Source of the DNA: Streptomyces thermodiastaticus
Lineage (GTDB): Bacteria; Actinomycetota; Actinomycetes; Streptomycetales; Streptomycetaceae
Direction: 5' to 3'
DNA: 64,000 nt
Assembly (NCBI RefSeq): GCF_014656135.1
Contig: NZ_BNBV01000009.1
Coordinates: 124,001-188,000 of the forward strand
Numbering within the stretch: position 1 is the stretch's first letter; every line of letters begins with the position of its first letter. Positions 17,167-27,020 of this stretch are shown one piece after another. The notes under the pieces are model-generated. The model searched no databases, had not been told where the DNA came from, and worked only from the letters and a program-made list of their open reading frames with translations. A program made the position numbers and the translations under genes.

Positions 17167-18426
17167 TCACGCGCGCGGCAGCGGCCGGGGCGGACGCGGC
17201 CCGGTGTACCGGCCGCTCGGCCGCATGCGCAGCGGGGGCTCGCCGTACTCCTCCAGGGCGTGGGCGATCCAGCCGGCCGTGCGAGCCACGGCGAAGATGG
17301 TTTCGCACGCGGCGGACGCCATGCCGCTGGAGGCCGTCAGCACGGCGAGCGCCAGGTCGACGTTGGGGTGCAGCGGGGTGTGACGGGCGGCGGTGGCCGC
17401 GATGTCGCGGGCGGCGGCCAGGGCGGGCGCGGCGTGGGGGATCTCCTCCAGCAGCTCGAACAGCACGCGGGCGCGGGGATCCTCACCGCGGTACAGGCGG
17501 TGGCCGAGCCCGGGGATGCGGCGGCCCTCCCGCAGTTCGCCGGCGACCACGGGACCCGCGGTGCCCCGGTTGAGCACCTGAAGGATCAGCCGGTGGGCGA
17601 GCCCTCCGGCCGCGCCGTGCAGGGGGCCCTCGATCACGCCGAGCCCGGCGGAGACGGCGGCGTACACATGGGCGCGGGCGGAGGCGGCGACGCGCACGGC
17701 GAGCGTGGAGGCGGCCAGGTCGTGGTCGGCGAGCAGGGCGAGGGCCGTGTCCAGTGCGGTCAGTGACGCCTCGTCGGGCTCCCGGTCGGTCAGCCGCGCC
17801 CACAGGCGGTGGGCGATCGGCCCCTGCCCGGTGGTGTCCGCTCCCAGCACGGGCAGGGCGGCGACGAGGGTCGGGACGAGGATGCGCGCGGTGCCGAGCA
17901 CGGCGTCCGGCGACAGGTCGAACCGCAGCGGGTCCGCGGCCGCGGCGGCGACCGCCGCGACTCTCAGCCGGTCGGTGGAACCGGCGTGCTCGGGCAGCGA
18001 CCCGGCGGCGTGGCGGGCCGCGGCGGCGGACTCCTCGGGCGCGGTGAAGGCGGCCCCCGGGCACAGCCGGCCGGTCCACAGCCACTCGGCGACCTCCTCG
18101 TAGGAGTGCCGGCGGGCGAGGTCGGCGGCGTCCACACCGCGGTAGTAGTACCGGTCGTCCTCGATGAGCGTGAGCCGGGTGTGCACGGACAGGTCCGTGG
18201 CCCAGCCCGCGGGCGTGCCGTTCTCCCGCCGGTTGCGGCGGGCGAGCGCCTCGACCTGATGCGGGTCGAAGGTGCTGCCGCGGCTTCCCGGTTCCCGTCT
18301 GCTGGTCAGCTGGCCGCGGCTGACATAGGCGTACACGGTCTCCGGCTTCACACCGAGCAGTTCGGCGGTCTCCCGGGTGGTCAGTCGCCGCCGGGAGCCA
18401 GGGACGGCCCCTTCCTGATCGCTCAT
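17167..18426 (-). CDS. Citrate synthase-like protein with N-terminal helix-turn-helix
   Basis: 419 aa from ATG 18426. Residues ~15-45 (RLTTRETAELLGVKPETVYA) form an excisionase/MerR-type DNA-binding helix-turn-helix. From ~75 the protein is a citrate synthase: YYYRGVDAADLA, GPLHGAAGGLAH (first catalytic His), IPGLGHRLYRGEDPRA (second His), and NVDLALAVL where the catalytic Asp is expected. It may condense oxaloacetate or a relative with acetyl- or propionyl-CoA, or act as a metabolite-sensing repressor. Divergent from a normal citrate synthase, with inverted repeats between them that are plausible operators. HTH-citrate synthase pairs are common in Streptomyces but their regulatory role is not established to my knowledge. 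Confidence 0.85.
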   Translation of the reverse strand: MSDQEGAVPGSRRRLTTRETAELLGVKPETVYAYVSRGQLTSRREPGSRGSTFDPHQVEALARRNRRENGTPAGWATDLSVHTRLTLIEDDRYYYRGVDAADLARRHSYEEVAEWLWTGRLCPGAAFTAPEESAAAARHAAGSLPEHAGSTDRLRVAAVAAAAADPLRFDLSPDAVLGTARILVPTLVAALPVLGADTTGQGPIAHRLWARLTDREPDEASLTALDTALALLADHDLAASTLAVRVAASARAHVYAAVSAGLGVIEGPLHGAAGGLAHRLILQVLNRGTAGPVVAGELREGRRIPGLGHRLYRGEDPRARVLFELLEEIPHAAPALAAARDIAATAARHTPLHPNVDLALAVLTASSGMASAACETIFAVARTAGWIAHALEEYGEPPLRMRPSGRYTGPRPPRPLPRA

Positions 18427-18468
18427 GGACTCACCGTATCGACATCGACGCGAACTGGACGCCATACA

Positions 18469-18517
18469 TTGATTATCGATCAACATTGACAAGTGTTGAC
18501 CATGCATGGACAGTCAA
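18469..18517. promoter_or_regulatory. Cluster of TTGA/TCAA inverted repeats between citrate synthase genes
   Basis: Three inverted repeats lie side by side: TTGAT-N5-ATCAA (18469-18483), TCAACA-N8-TGTTGA (18480-18499) and TTGAC-N12-GTCAA (18496-18517). The stretch is markedly A/T-rich for this genome and covers the shared upstream region of the two divergent citrate synthase genes. Best explained as an operator array for the HTH domain of the neighbouring protein. Confidence 0.6.
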
Positions 18518-18554
18518 TCGCATCCGTCGTCCGTCACCCCTCAAAGGAGATGCG

Positions 18555-19721
18555 ATGTCCAGTCACAGGGCCGCGGCCGCACCCGTCGAGGTCCCGCGAG
18601 GGCTCGCCGGTGTCGTCGTCACCGACACCCGGATCGGGGACGTCCGGGGCGCCGAGGGCTTCTACCACTACCGGCAGTACTCCGCCGTCGACCTCGCCCG
18701 CACCCGCAGCTTCGAGGACGTCTGGCATCTGCTGATCCACGGCGAGCTGCCGGACGCCCGGCGAGGTGCCGCCTTCGCCGCCGAGACGGCCGCCCTGCGC
18801 GCGCTCCCCGGTGAGGTGTGCTCGGCCCTGCCCGCGCTCGCCGAGGCGAGCCGCCGCTCGGGGTCGCTCGCCGGGCTGAGCGCCGCCCTGCCCCTGCTGG
18901 GCGCGGCGAGCGGCTTCCGCCCGGTCTACGACACCGATCCCGCCCGGCGCCGCCAGGACACCCTGGTCGCCTGCGCGGCGGTGCCGACCCTGCTCGCCGC
19001 GCTGCACCGGCTGAACGAGGGGCTGGAACCGGTGGAACCCCGCCAGGACCTTCCGCACGCGGCCAACTACCTGTACATGGTGACCGGTTCGGAGCCGGAC
19101 GAGCACCGCGCACGGGCCGTCGAGCAGTACTTGATCTCCACCATGGACCACGGATTCAACGCGTCCACCTTCACCGCGCGGGTCGTCGCCTCCACCGGGG
19201 CGGACGTGGCGGCCTGCCTGACGGCCGCGGTGGGGGCGCTCTCCGGGCCGCTGCACGGAGGCGCGCCCAGCAGGGCCCTGGACACCCTGGACGCGATCGG
19301 CACCCCGGAGCGGATCGACCCCTGGGTGCGCGCACGGGTCCTCGCCGGCGACCGCATCATGGGCTTCGGTCACGCCGTCTACCGCACCGAGGACCCCCGC
19401 TCGCGCATGCTGCGCGCAACGGCCCAGCGGCTCGGCGGCCCCCGGGTCGCCTTCGCCGTCGAGGTGGAACGCCGCGTCGAGGCGATCCTCGCCGAACTGA
19501 AGCCCGGACGGGAGCTGCACACCAACGTGGAGTTCTATGCCGGCGTCGTGATGGAGCAGTGCGGCCTGCCCCGCGCCATGTTCACCCCCACCTTCGCCGC
19601 GGCCCGTGTGGTCGGCTGGAGCGCCAACATCCTGGAGCAGGCCGAAGACTCCAAGATCATCAGGCCGGCGGCGCGGTACACCGGCCCCGAGGCCCCGGTG
19701 CCGGTCCCGCTCGCCGGGTGA
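18555..19721 (+). CDS. Citrate synthase (citrate synthase 2 / methylcitrate synthase type)
   Basis: 388 aa from ATG 18555 with an excellent AAGGAGA ribosome site. Enters the TCA or methylcitrate cycle by joining an acyl-CoA to oxaloacetate. Catalytic His motifs LSGPLHGGAPSRAL (~232) and IMGFGHAVYRTEDPRS (~270) are present. At the third catalytic position, usually Asp in an NVDFY context, the sequence reads NVEFYAG (Glu, ~322). The protein is shorter than the main GltA type and fits the actinobacterial second citrate synthase. Regulation by the divergent HTH-citrate synthase is likely. Confidence 0.9.
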   Translation: MSSHRAAAAPVEVPRGLAGVVVTDTRIGDVRGAEGFYHYRQYSAVDLARTRSFEDVWHLLIHGELPDARRGAAFAAETAALRALPGEVCSALPALAEASRRSGSLAGLSAALPLLGAASGFRPVYDTDPARRRQDTLVACAAVPTLLAALHRLNEGLEPVEPRQDLPHAANYLYMVTGSEPDEHRARAVEQYLISTMDHGFNASTFTARVVASTGADVAACLTAAVGALSGPLHGGAPSRALDTLDAIGTPERIDPWVRARVLAGDRIMGFGHAVYRTEDPRSRMLRATAQRLGGPRVAFAVEVERRVEAILAELKPGRELHTNVEFYAGVVMEQCGLPRAMFTPTFAAARVVGWSANILEQAEDSKIIRPAARYTGPEAPVPVPLAG

Positions 19722-19773
19722 CGACGGCACCGACCGGAGTCCCTATCCTGGGGCGGCCATCAGTCTTCACCCG

Positions 19774-19798
19774 TGCACCGGGCGGCCACGCCGGTGCA
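19774..19798 (+). promoter_or_regulatory. Hairpin in the leader of the CobW GTPase gene
   Basis: TGCACCGG (19774-19781) pairs perfectly with CCGGTGCA (19791-19798). TATCCT at 19744-19749 is a good -10 candidate, so the hairpin lies about 17 nt into the transcript and 27 nt before the GTG. Confidence 0.4.
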
Positions 19799-19824
19799 TG
19801 CACAGGCGCGAGGAAGGTCGCACA

Positions 19825-20991
19825 GTGGGTCAGCGTCCGAGCCGGCACCAGGTCCCGGTCGTCGTGCTCGCCGGGTTTCTCGGCTCCGGCAAGACCACCC
19901 TGCTCAACCATCTCCTGCACCGCAGCGGCGGCAGCCGGATCGGAGCGATCGTCAACGACTTCGGCGCCATCGAGATCGACGCCATGGCGGTGGCGGGCGC
20001 GCTCGGGGACTCCACCGTCTCCCTCGGCAACGGATGCCTGTGCTGTGCCGTGGACCCCGGTGACCTGGACCGCTGTCTCGACCGGCTGCTCCAGCCGTCC
20101 CTGGGCGTCGACGTGGTCGTCATCGAGGCCAGCGGGCTGGCCGAACCGCAGGAACTCGTCCGCATGGTGCTGGCCAGCGAACACCCCCGGGTCGTCTACG
20201 GCGGCCTGGTGGAGGTCGTGGACGCCGCCGAGTTCGACGACACCCGCCGCCGGCACCCTCGGATCGACCGGCACCTCGCCCTGGCGGACCTGGTCGTCGT
20301 GAACAAGCTCGACCGCGCGGACGACGAGGAACGCGTCCTCGGGCTGGTCCGCTCGCTCACCGACGGGGCCGCGGTCGTCCCGGCGACGTACGGCCGGATC
20401 GACCCGCGGTTCCTCTTCGACTGCCGGCCGCGCGAGGAGCGCATCGGGCAGCTGTCCTTCGACGACCTGCGCGAGGACGAGCCGGACGCGGCGGACGGCG
20501 GGCAGGACGGGCACGGGCACGACGGGCATCTGCACACCGGCTACGACAGTTTGTCCTTCGTCAGTGAGATCCCGCTCGGCCCCCGGCAGCTGATGCGGTT
20601 CCTCGACAGCCGGCCCGAGGGCCTGTACCGGATCAAGGGGCACGTGGACTTCGGTGCGTACGATCCGCGCAACCGGTACACCGTGCATGCCGTCGGCCGG
20701 TTCCTGCGCTTCTACCCCGAGCCCTGGCCGGCGGGGGAGACGCCCTCGACCCGGCTCGTCCTCATCGGCGCCGGCATCGACACCGCCGGGCTGGCCCGGC
20801 AGCTCGACGCGTGCCGGAACGAGAACGCCCCGCACGCCGACGAGCACGGCATGTGGGGCGTTCTGCGCTATGTCGCGGATCCGGAGGGCGACCGGACCGA
20901 GGAGCCCCCGGTCACCGAGGAACCCCCGGTGACCGAGGAACCCCCGGAGGTCACCGGAGAACCCACGGTCACCGAAGAATTCCCGGCTTAG
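19825..20991 (+). CDS. CobW-family GTPase (G3E metallochaperone)
   Basis: 388 aa from GTG 19825 (GGAAGG, 7-nt spacing). P-loop [15 protein letters not shown] (~14-28), the metal-binding CxCC motif [10 protein letters not shown] (~70-79), EASGLAEP, and base-recognition NKLD (~158). A His-rich insert [13 protein letters not shown] (~228-240) and a C-terminal CobW_C domain point to delivery of Zn or Co to a client protein. No Zur box was recognised upstream. The C-terminus holds imperfect tandem EEPPVT units encoded by 18-bp repeats (about 20898-20985). The stop codon interlocks with that of parC. Confidence 0.88.
   Translation: MGQRPSRHQVPVVVLAGFLGSGKTTLLNHLLHRSGGSRIGAIVNDFGAIEIDAMAVAGALGDSTVSLGNGCLCCAVDPGDLDRCLDRLLQPSLGVDVVVIEASGLAEPQELVRMVLASEHPRVVYGGLVEVVDAAEFDDTRRRHPRIDRHLALADLVVVNKLDRADDEERVLGLVRSLTDGAAVVPATYGRIDPRFLFDCRPREERIGQLSFDDLREDEPDAADGGQDGHGHDGHLHTGYDSLSFVSEIPLGPRQLMRFLDSRPEGLYRIKGHVDFGAYDPRNRYTVHAVGRFLRFYPEPWPAGETPSTRLVLIGAGIDTAGLARQLDACRNENAPHADEHGMWGVLRYVADPEGDRTEEPPVTEEPPVTEEPPEVTGEPTVTEEFPA
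20898..20985 (+). repeat. Degenerate 18-bp tandem repeats at the end of the CobW gene
   Basis: Units coding for EEPPVT are repeated about four times ([26 protein letters not shown]). The copies are imperfect and in frame, producing an acidic Pro/Thr tail. Likely replication-slippage expansion of a disordered C-terminus. Confidence 0.65.
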
Positions 20992-23444
20992 GCCGGTCCG
21001 GCCACCGCGGCGACCTTCTTCGCGAGCGGCGTGCCGGAGCCGTCACGGCGCGGGTCGATGTCCGGCAGCTCGGCCGGGGAGCCGTTCTTCTGGGCGGCAC
21101 GTGCCGGGGCGGGACCGGCCCAGGCGAACGACAGGCAGTCCTCGCCCTTCAAAAACCGCTGGCAGCGCACCCCGCCGGTGGCCCGGCCCTTGCGCGGGAA
21201 CTGGTCGAACGGCGACAGCTTGGCCGTGGTCTGCACCGAGTCGTCCAGCGTGCCACGGGAGCCGGCCACCGTGAGGACGACCGCGTCCGAGGCCGGGTCC
21301 ACCGCCGTGAACGCGATGACCTTGGCGCCCGTGCCGAGCCGGATGCCGGCCACGCCGCCCGCCGGCCGGCCTTGCGGACGGACCTGGGAGGCCTGGAAGC
21401 GCAGCAGCTGGGCGTCGTCCGTGATGAACACCAGGTCCTCCTCGCCGGTGCGCAGCTCCACCGCGCCGACGACCCGGTCGCCCTCCTTGAGGGTGATGAC
21501 CTCCAGCTCGTCCTTGTTCGCCGGGTAGTCCGGGACGACCCGTTTGACGACACCCTGCTCGGTGCCGAGCGCCAGGCCCGGCGAGGACTCGTCCAGGGTG
21601 GTCAGGCACAGCGCCGTCTCGTCGTCCTCCAGGGACACGAACTCCGCCAGCGGCGCACCCCCGGCCAGGTTCGGCGCGGTCGTCGTCTCCGGCAGCTGCG
21701 GCAGGTCGACGACGTCGACCCGCAGCAGCCGGCCGGCCGACGTCACCACGCCCACCTCGCCGCGGGCCGTGGCCGGCACCGCCGAGACGATCACGTCGTG
21801 CTTCTGCCGCTTGGCGCCCGCCTCGTACGGCGACTGCTCGGCGTTCGCCGTGCGGGCCAGCAGGCCGGTGGAGGACATCAGCACCCGGCAGGGGTCGTCC
21901 GCCACCTGCAGCGGCACCGTCGCGGCCGGCACGTCCGACGCCTCCAGCAGCAGCGTGCGTCGCGGGGTGGCGAACTTCTTGGCGACCGCGGCCAGCTCCG
22001 ACGACACCAGCTTGCGCAGCTCGGCGTCCGACTCCAGGATCCGGGTCAGCTCCTCGATCTCCGCGGTCAGCCGGTCCCGCTCCGCCTCCAGCTCGATGCG
22101 GTCGTACTTGGTCAGGCGCCGCAGCGGCGTGTCGAGGATGTACTGCGTCTGCACCTCGCTCAGCGCGAACTGCCGCATCAGGCGCTCCTTGGCCTGCGCG
22201 GAGTTCTCGCTGGAGCGGATCAGCCGGATCACCTCGTCGATGTCCACCAGCGCCGTGAGCAGGCCCTCGACCAGGTGCAGCCGGTCGCGCCTCTTGCCGC
22301 GGCGGAACTCGCTGCGCCGCCGCACCACGTCGAAGCGGTGGTCGAGGTAGACCTCCAGCAGCTCCTTCAGACCCAGCGTGACGGGCTGGCCGTCGACCAG
22401 GGCGACGTTGTTGATGCCGAAGGACTCCTCCATCGGGGTCAGCTTGTACAGCTGCTCCAGGACCGCATCCGGCACGAAGCCGTTCTTGATCTCGATGACC
22501 AGGCGCAGGCCGTGCTCGCGGTCGGTGAGGTCCTTGACGTCGGCGATGCCCTGGACCTTCTTCGCCGCGACCAGGTCCTTGATCTTGGCGATGACCTTCT
22601 CCGGGCCGACCGCGAACGGCAGCTCGGTGACGACCAGGCCCTTGCGGCGGGCCGTGACGTTCTCCACCGACACCGTGGCGCGCATCTTGAACGTGCCGCG
22701 GCCGGTCTCGTAGGCGTCCCGGATCCCGGACAGCCCGACGATCCGCCCGCCGGTGGGCAGGTCGGGGCCCGGGACGTGCCTCATCAGGGCGTCCAGGTCC
22801 GCGTTCGGGTGCCGGATCAGGTGCCGGGCGGCCGCGATCACCTCGCCGAGGTTGTGCGGCGGCATGTTGGTGGCCATGCCGACGGCGATACCCGAGGCGC
22901 CGTTGACCAGCAGGTTCGGGAAAGCGGCGGGCAGGGCCACCGGCTCCTGCTCCTGGCCGTCGTAGTTCGGCGCGAAGTCGACGGTGTCCTCGTCGATCGA
23001 CTCGGTCATCAGGCCCGTCGCCGAGGTCATCCGGCACTCGGTGTACCGCATCGCCGCGGGCGGGTCGTCGTTGCCCAGCGAGCCGAAGTTGCCGTGGCCA
23101 TCGACCAGCGGCACCCGCATCGAGAAGGGCTGGGCCATGCGCACCAGGGCGTCGTAGATCGACGCGTCGCCGTGCGGGTGCAGCTTGCCCATGACCTCGC
23201 CGACGACGCGGGCGCACTTGACGTAGCCGCGGTCGGGGCGCAGGCCCATCTCGTTCATCTGGTAGACGATGCGGCGGTGCACCGGCTTCAGACCGTCGCG
23301 GGCGTCCGGCAGGGCACGCGAGTAGATGACCGAGTACGCGTACTCGAGGAAGGAGCCCTGCATCTCGTCGACGACGTCGATGTCGAGGATCTTCTCCTCG
23401 TACGAGTCGTCGGGCGGCGGGGTCTTCGTGCTGCGGCGGGCCAT
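20988..23444 (-). CDS. parC: DNA topoisomerase IV subunit A (ParC; GyrA-like)
   Basis: 818 aa from ATG 23444 (AAGGAG upstream). Catalytic subunit that cleaves and rejoins DNA. The quinolone-region motif [19 protein letters not shown] (~80-98) and the catalytic Tyr in [10 protein letters not shown] (~120) are intact. The C-terminal half contains repeated beta-pinwheel blades, and the canonical GyrA-box QRRGGKG is not seen, consistent with ParC rather than GyrA. The partner ParE is encoded at 3640. The final TAA overlaps the TAG of the converging CobW gene by two bases. Confidence 0.92.
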   Translation of the reverse strand: MARRSTKTPPPDDSYEEKILDIDVVDEMQGSFLEYAYSVIYSRALPDARDGLKPVHRRIVYQMNEMGLRPDRGYVKCARVVGEVMGKLHPHGDASIYDALVRMAQPFSMRVPLVDGHGNFGSLGNDDPPAAMRYTECRMTSATGLMTESIDEDTVDFAPNYDGQEQEPVALPAAFPNLLVNGASGIAVGMATNMPPHNLGEVIAAARHLIRHPNADLDALMRHVPGPDLPTGGRIVGLSGIRDAYETGRGTFKMRATVSVENVTARRKGLVVTELPFAVGPEKVIAKIKDLVAAKKVQGIADVKDLTDREHGLRLVIEIKNGFVPDAVLEQLYKLTPMEESFGINNVALVDGQPVTLGLKELLEVYLDHRFDVVRRRSEFRRGKRRDRLHLVEGLLTALVDIDEVIRLIRSSENSAQAKERLMRQFALSEVQTQYILDTPLRRLTKYDRIELEAERDRLTAEIEELTRILESDAELRKLVSSELAAVAKKFATPRRTLLLEASDVPAATVPLQVADDPCRVLMSSTGLLARTANAEQSPYEAGAKRQKHDVIVSAVPATARGEVGVVTSAGRLLRVDVVDLPQLPETTTAPNLAGGAPLAEFVSLEDDETALCLTTLDESSPGLALGTEQGVVKRVVPDYPANKDELEVITLKEGDRVVGAVELRTGEEDLVFITDDAQLLRFQASQVRPQGRPAGGVAGIRLGTGAKVIAFTAVDPASDAVVLTVAGSRGTLDDSVQTTAKLSPFDQFPRKGRATGGVRCQRFLKGEDCLSFAWAGPAPARAAQKNGSPAELPDIDPRRDGSGTPLAKKVAAVAGPA

Positions 23445-23915
23445 CGCTGCCGGCTCCTTGCTGAAGCGTGACGGGATCTGACGCGGACCATTGTGGACCG
23501 CCGGACCGACAACACCGACCGGACCCCGCCCCGCCCGCCGTCCCCGGGCCACGGTCCGCGCCCCGTTCCGGCCCGTTTCCGCGGACCCGGCGGGCGCGGA
23601 CCCGGCCGGCACGACCTGGCGAGCGCGGGCGCGCGGATCCGGGGACCGCCGTCACGGGGTCCGCACGGGTCGCGGCGCCCCACGGGCCGCGGCGCCCCAC
23701 GGCGCGCCGGCCGCCCCGCCCCCTGCCGCATGTGCGCACATGCCCGCCCACGCGCCCCTGTGTCGCTCCCCGAGCCCCCTCCTCACCTCCTTGAGGGTGC
23801 TCGCTTACGGCGTACCTCCTCCGGGAACTTCGCCGACGCTGCACGCGCTTGCATACAGTGGCAGGACGGCAGGAAACGGCGGTTCCCGACCGCCTCCGCG
23901 ATCGAAGGGACGTAC
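23445..23915. other. Divergent region between parC and the M16 peptidase genes
   Basis: 471 bp, very GC-rich in the left part, with no credible gene on either strand. On the plus strand TACAGT at 23854-23859 is a plausible -10; a small hairpin GGCGGT-N5-ACCGCC (23878-23894) follows in the leader, 21 nt before the ATG at 23916. Confidence 0.45.
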
Positions 23916-25286
23916 ATGCCCATGGGTCACACGGCCACAGCCGAGGCAGGCTCCGGCGGCCTGACAGCGACCGAGCACCGCCTGGCCAACGGCCTGCGCG
24001 TGGTGCTCTCCGAGGACCACCTGACCCCGGTCGCGGCGGTGTGCCTCTGGTACGACGTCGGCTCCCGTCACGAGGTCAAGGGGCGCACCGGCCTCGCGCA
24101 CCTCTTCGAACACCTGATGTTCCAGGGCTCCGCCCAGGTCAAGGGCAACGGCCACTTCGAACTGGTGCAGGGCGCCGGCGGCTCCCTCAACGGCACCACC
24201 AGCTTCGAGCGCACCAACTACTTCGAGACCATGCCCGCCCACCAGCTGGAGCTGGCCCTGTGGCTGGAGGCCGACCGCATGGGCTCGCTGCTGACCGCGC
24301 TCGACGAGGAGTCCCTGAAGAACCAGCGGGACGTCGTCAAGAACGAGCGCCGTCAGCGCTACGACAACGTCCCCTACGGCACCGCCTTCGAGAAGCTGAC
24401 CGCGCTCGCCTACCCGGAGGGCCACCCCTACCACCACACCCCCATCGGGTCGATGGCGGACCTGGACGCGGCCACCCTGGAGGACGCCCGCGAATTCTTC
24501 CGCACCTACTACGCGCCGAACAACGCGGTGCTCTCCGTGGTCGGCGACATCGACCCCGAGCAGACGCTCGCCTGGATCGAGAAGTACTTCGGCTCCATCC
24601 CCGCCCACGACGGCAAGCCCGAGCCCCGCGACGGCACCCTGCCCGACATCATCGGCGATCAGCTGCGGGAGATCGTCGAGGAGGACGTGCCCGCCCGCGC
24701 CCTGATGGCCGCCTACCGGCTGCCGCACGACGGCACCCGCGCCTGCGACGCGGCCGACCTGGCGCTGACCGTCCTCGGCGGCGGCGAGTCCTCCCGGCTG
24801 TACAACCGCCTGGTGCGCCGCGACCGCACCGCCGTCGCGGCCGGCTTCGGCCTGCTGCGGCTGGCCGGGGCGCCCTCGCTGGGCTGGCTGGACGTGAAGA
24901 CCTCCGGTGACGTGGAGGTCCCCGTGATCGAGGCCGCCATCGACGAGGAGCTGGCCCGGTTCGCCGAGGAGGGCCCGACCGCCGAGGAGATGGAGCGCGC
25001 GCAGGCCCAGCTGGAGCGCGAGTGGCTGGACCGGCTCGGCACGGTCGCCGGCCGCGCGGACGAACTGTGCCGCTACGCCGTCCTGTTCGGCGACCCGCAG
25101 CTGGCCCTGACCGCCGTCCAGCGCGTCCTCGAGGTCACCCCCGAGGAGGTCCAGGAGATCGCCAAGGCCCGCCTGCGCCCCGACAACCGCGCGGTGCTCG
25201 TCTACGAGCCCACCGCCGAAGCCCAGGACGACACCCCGGACGCGGACGCCGCGGCCGCCGACGACACCGAGGAGACGGCGAAGTGA
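23916..25286 (+). CDS. M16 family zinc peptidase, catalytic subunit
   Basis: 456 aa from ATG 23916 (GAAGGG, 6-nt spacing). The inverted zinc motif HxxEH is present as HLFEHLMFQG (~63-72), with the distal Glu expected in the KNERRQRYDN region. Two pitrilysin half-domains (~20-210 and ~215-420) are visible; GDID and ARALMAAYRLP are typical. The tail is acidic. Its stop overlaps the GTG of a second M16-like gene (GTGA). Bacterial M16B enzymes work as one active plus one inactive subunit, exactly this arrangement. Cytoplasmic or surface role in peptide degradation; no signal peptide seen. Confidence 0.9.
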   Translation: MPMGHTATAEAGSGGLTATEHRLANGLRVVLSEDHLTPVAAVCLWYDVGSRHEVKGRTGLAHLFEHLMFQGSAQVKGNGHFELVQGAGGSLNGTTSFERTNYFETMPAHQLELALWLEADRMGSLLTALDEESLKNQRDVVKNERRQRYDNVPYGTAFEKLTALAYPEGHPYHHTPIGSMADLDAATLEDAREFFRTYYAPNNAVLSVVGDIDPEQTLAWIEKYFGSIPAHDGKPEPRDGTLPDIIGDQLREIVEEDVPARALMAAYRLPHDGTRACDAADLALTVLGGGESSRLYNRLVRRDRTAVAAGFGLLRLAGAPSLGWLDVKTSGDVEVPVIEAAIDEELARFAEEGPTAEEMERAQAQLEREWLDRLGTVAGRADELCRYAVLFGDPQLALTAVQRVLEVTPEEVQEIAKARLRPDNRAVLVYEPTAEAQDDTPDADAAAADDTEETAK

Positions 25287-26671
25287 CCGAGCTCGCCACG
25301 ATGGAGTTCCACCCGCGGCCCCAGGCGGGCGAGGCCAAGCCGTGGGCGTTCCCCGCCCCCGAGCGCGGCACGCTGGACAACGGCCTGACCGTGCTGCGCT
25401 GCCACCGCCCCGGCCAGCAGATCGTTGCCGTCGAGGTGCTGCTCGACGCGCCGCTGGACGCCGAGCCGGCCGGTCTGGACGGCGTCGCCACGATCATGGC
25501 GCGGGCCTTCTCCGAGGGCACCGACCGGCTCTCCGCCGAGGAGTACGCCGCCGAGCTGGAGCGCGCCGGCGCCACCCTGGACACGCACGCCGACCACCCC
25601 GGCGTCCGCCTCAGCCTGGAGGTCCCCGCCTCCCGCCTGACCAAGGGCCTCGGCCTGCTCGCCGACGCGCTGCGGGCGCCCGCGTTCGCCGAGTCCGAGA
25701 TCGAGCGCCTGGTGCGCAACCGGCTCGACGAGATCCCGCACGAGCTGGCCAACCCCTCCCGCCGCGCCGCCAAGGAGCTGTCCAAGGAGCTGTTCCCGGC
25801 CGGCTCGCGCATGTCGCGGCCGCGGCAGGGCACCGAGGAGACCGTCGCCGCGATCGACGCGGCGGCCGTCCGCGCCTTCTACGACCGCCATGTGCGCCCC
25901 TCCACCGCCACGGTCGTGGTGGTCGGCGACCTGACCGGCATCGACCTCGACGAGGTGCTCGGCGACACCCTGGGCGCCTGGACCGGCGCGCCCGCCACGC
26001 CGCGCCCGGTGCCGCCGGTGACCGCCGACGACACCGGCCGGGTGGTCATCGTGGACCGTCCCGGCGCCGTCCAGACGCAGCTGCTGATCGGCCGCGTCGG
26101 ACCGGACCGGCACGACCGCGTGTGGCCCGCCCAGGTGCTCGGCACCTACTGCCTGGGCGGCACCCTCACCTCCCGCCTCGACCGGGTCCTGCGCGAGGAG
26201 AAGGGCTACACCTACGGGGTGCGGGCCTTCGGCCAGGTGCTGCGCTCCGCGCCGGACGGCTCGGGCGCCGCGATGCTCGCGATCAGCGGCTCGGTCGACA
26301 CCCCGAACACCGGCCCCGCCCTGGACGACCTGTTCACGGTGCTGCGCACCCTGGCCGCCGAGGGCCTGACCGACGCCGAGCGGGACAACGCCGTGCAGAA
26401 CCTCGTCGGGGTCGCGCCGCTGAAGTACGAGACGGCGGCCGCCGTGGCGAGCACCCTCGCCGACCAGGTCGAGCAGCACCTGCCGGACGACTACCAGGCG
26501 ACGCTGTATCAGCAGCTCGCCGCCACCGGCACGGTGGAGGCCACCGCGGCCGTGGTCAGCGCCTTCCCGGTGGACCGGCTGGTGACGGTCCTCGTCGGTG
26601 ACGCCTCGCGGATCGAGGAGCCCGTGGCGGCCCTGGGCATCGGCCCGGTCACCGTCGTCGCGGCCGAGTGA
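25283..26671 (+). CDS. M16-family protein, non-catalytic subunit
   Basis: 462 aa from GTG 25283, coupled to the upstream peptidase. The fold is the same (LDNGLTVLRCHRPGQQ ... VVVVGDLTG), but at the HxxEH position the sequence reads VATIMARAFSEGTD, so the zinc ligands and catalytic Glu are missing. The second half retains the Arg/Tyr region EEKGYTYGVRAFGQV used for substrate binding in M16B partners. Probably forms a heterodimer with the preceding protein. A strong terminator follows. Confidence 0.88.
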   Translation: MTELATMEFHPRPQAGEAKPWAFPAPERGTLDNGLTVLRCHRPGQQIVAVEVLLDAPLDAEPAGLDGVATIMARAFSEGTDRLSAEEYAAELERAGATLDTHADHPGVRLSLEVPASRLTKGLGLLADALRAPAFAESEIERLVRNRLDEIPHELANPSRRAAKELSKELFPAGSRMSRPRQGTEETVAAIDAAAVRAFYDRHVRPSTATVVVVGDLTGIDLDEVLGDTLGAWTGAPATPRPVPPVTADDTGRVVIVDRPGAVQTQLLIGRVGPDRHDRVWPAQVLGTYCLGGTLTSRLDRVLREEKGYTYGVRAFGQVLRSAPDGSGAAMLAISGSVDTPNTGPALDDLFTVLRTLAAEGLTDAERDNAVQNLVGVAPLKYETAAAVASTLADQVEQHLPDDYQATLYQQLAATGTVEATAAVVSAFPVDRLVTVLVGDASRIEEPVAALGIGPVTVVAAE

Positions 26672-26696
26672 CGGCCTGGCGGAGCGCCGAGCGAAC

Positions 26697-26730
26697 GGGG
26701 CCCTGGTGACCGTCGTGTCACCAGGGCCCC
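26697..26730 (+). terminator. Terminator after the M16 operon
   Basis: GGGGCCCTGGTGAC and its exact complement form a 14-bp perfect stem with a 6-nt loop, 25 nt after the stop. Confidence 0.9.
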
Positions 26731-26879
26731 GTGGTGTCCCAAATGCGCCGGAGGCTGCCTTTCTGCCCTGTGGTCTGTGCTACAAACTCCCGCTTCGGTT
26801 TGGGAATTGACGTGCGCCCCCTTTAGCGTCTCTCCGGCTGTTCGTCGGGCATCAGGCCGCACCCGCGGCACCGGACAGC

Positions 26880-27020
26880 CATCGCCGAGTCCCCGTACGG
26901 CGTGAGCCAGGGGAGCCGGGGACCCACGTCCCGGGGTGAATCGGACGCCCGCGCGGGCCGCGCGGGTGACCGTAGGAGACCTTCCTGCTCCGAACCCGTC
27001 AGCTAACCCGGCAGGCGACA
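26880..27020 (+). promoter_or_regulatory. ydaO/yuaA riboswitch (cyclic di-AMP sensing)
   Basis: The leader of the M23 peptidase gene carries the conserved blocks of the ydaO RNA: GCCGAGTCCCC, CCGTACGGCGTGAGCCAGGG, CGGGGTGAATCGG, CGTAGGAGACCTTCCTGC, and CCGAACCCGTCAGCTAACCC-GGCAGGCG at 26991-27016, in the correct order with variable GC stems between. In actinobacteria this class binds c-di-AMP and turns off cell-wall hydrolase genes (M23, NlpC/P60, Rpf) when the nucleotide is abundant. Boundaries are approximate. Confidence 0.93.
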
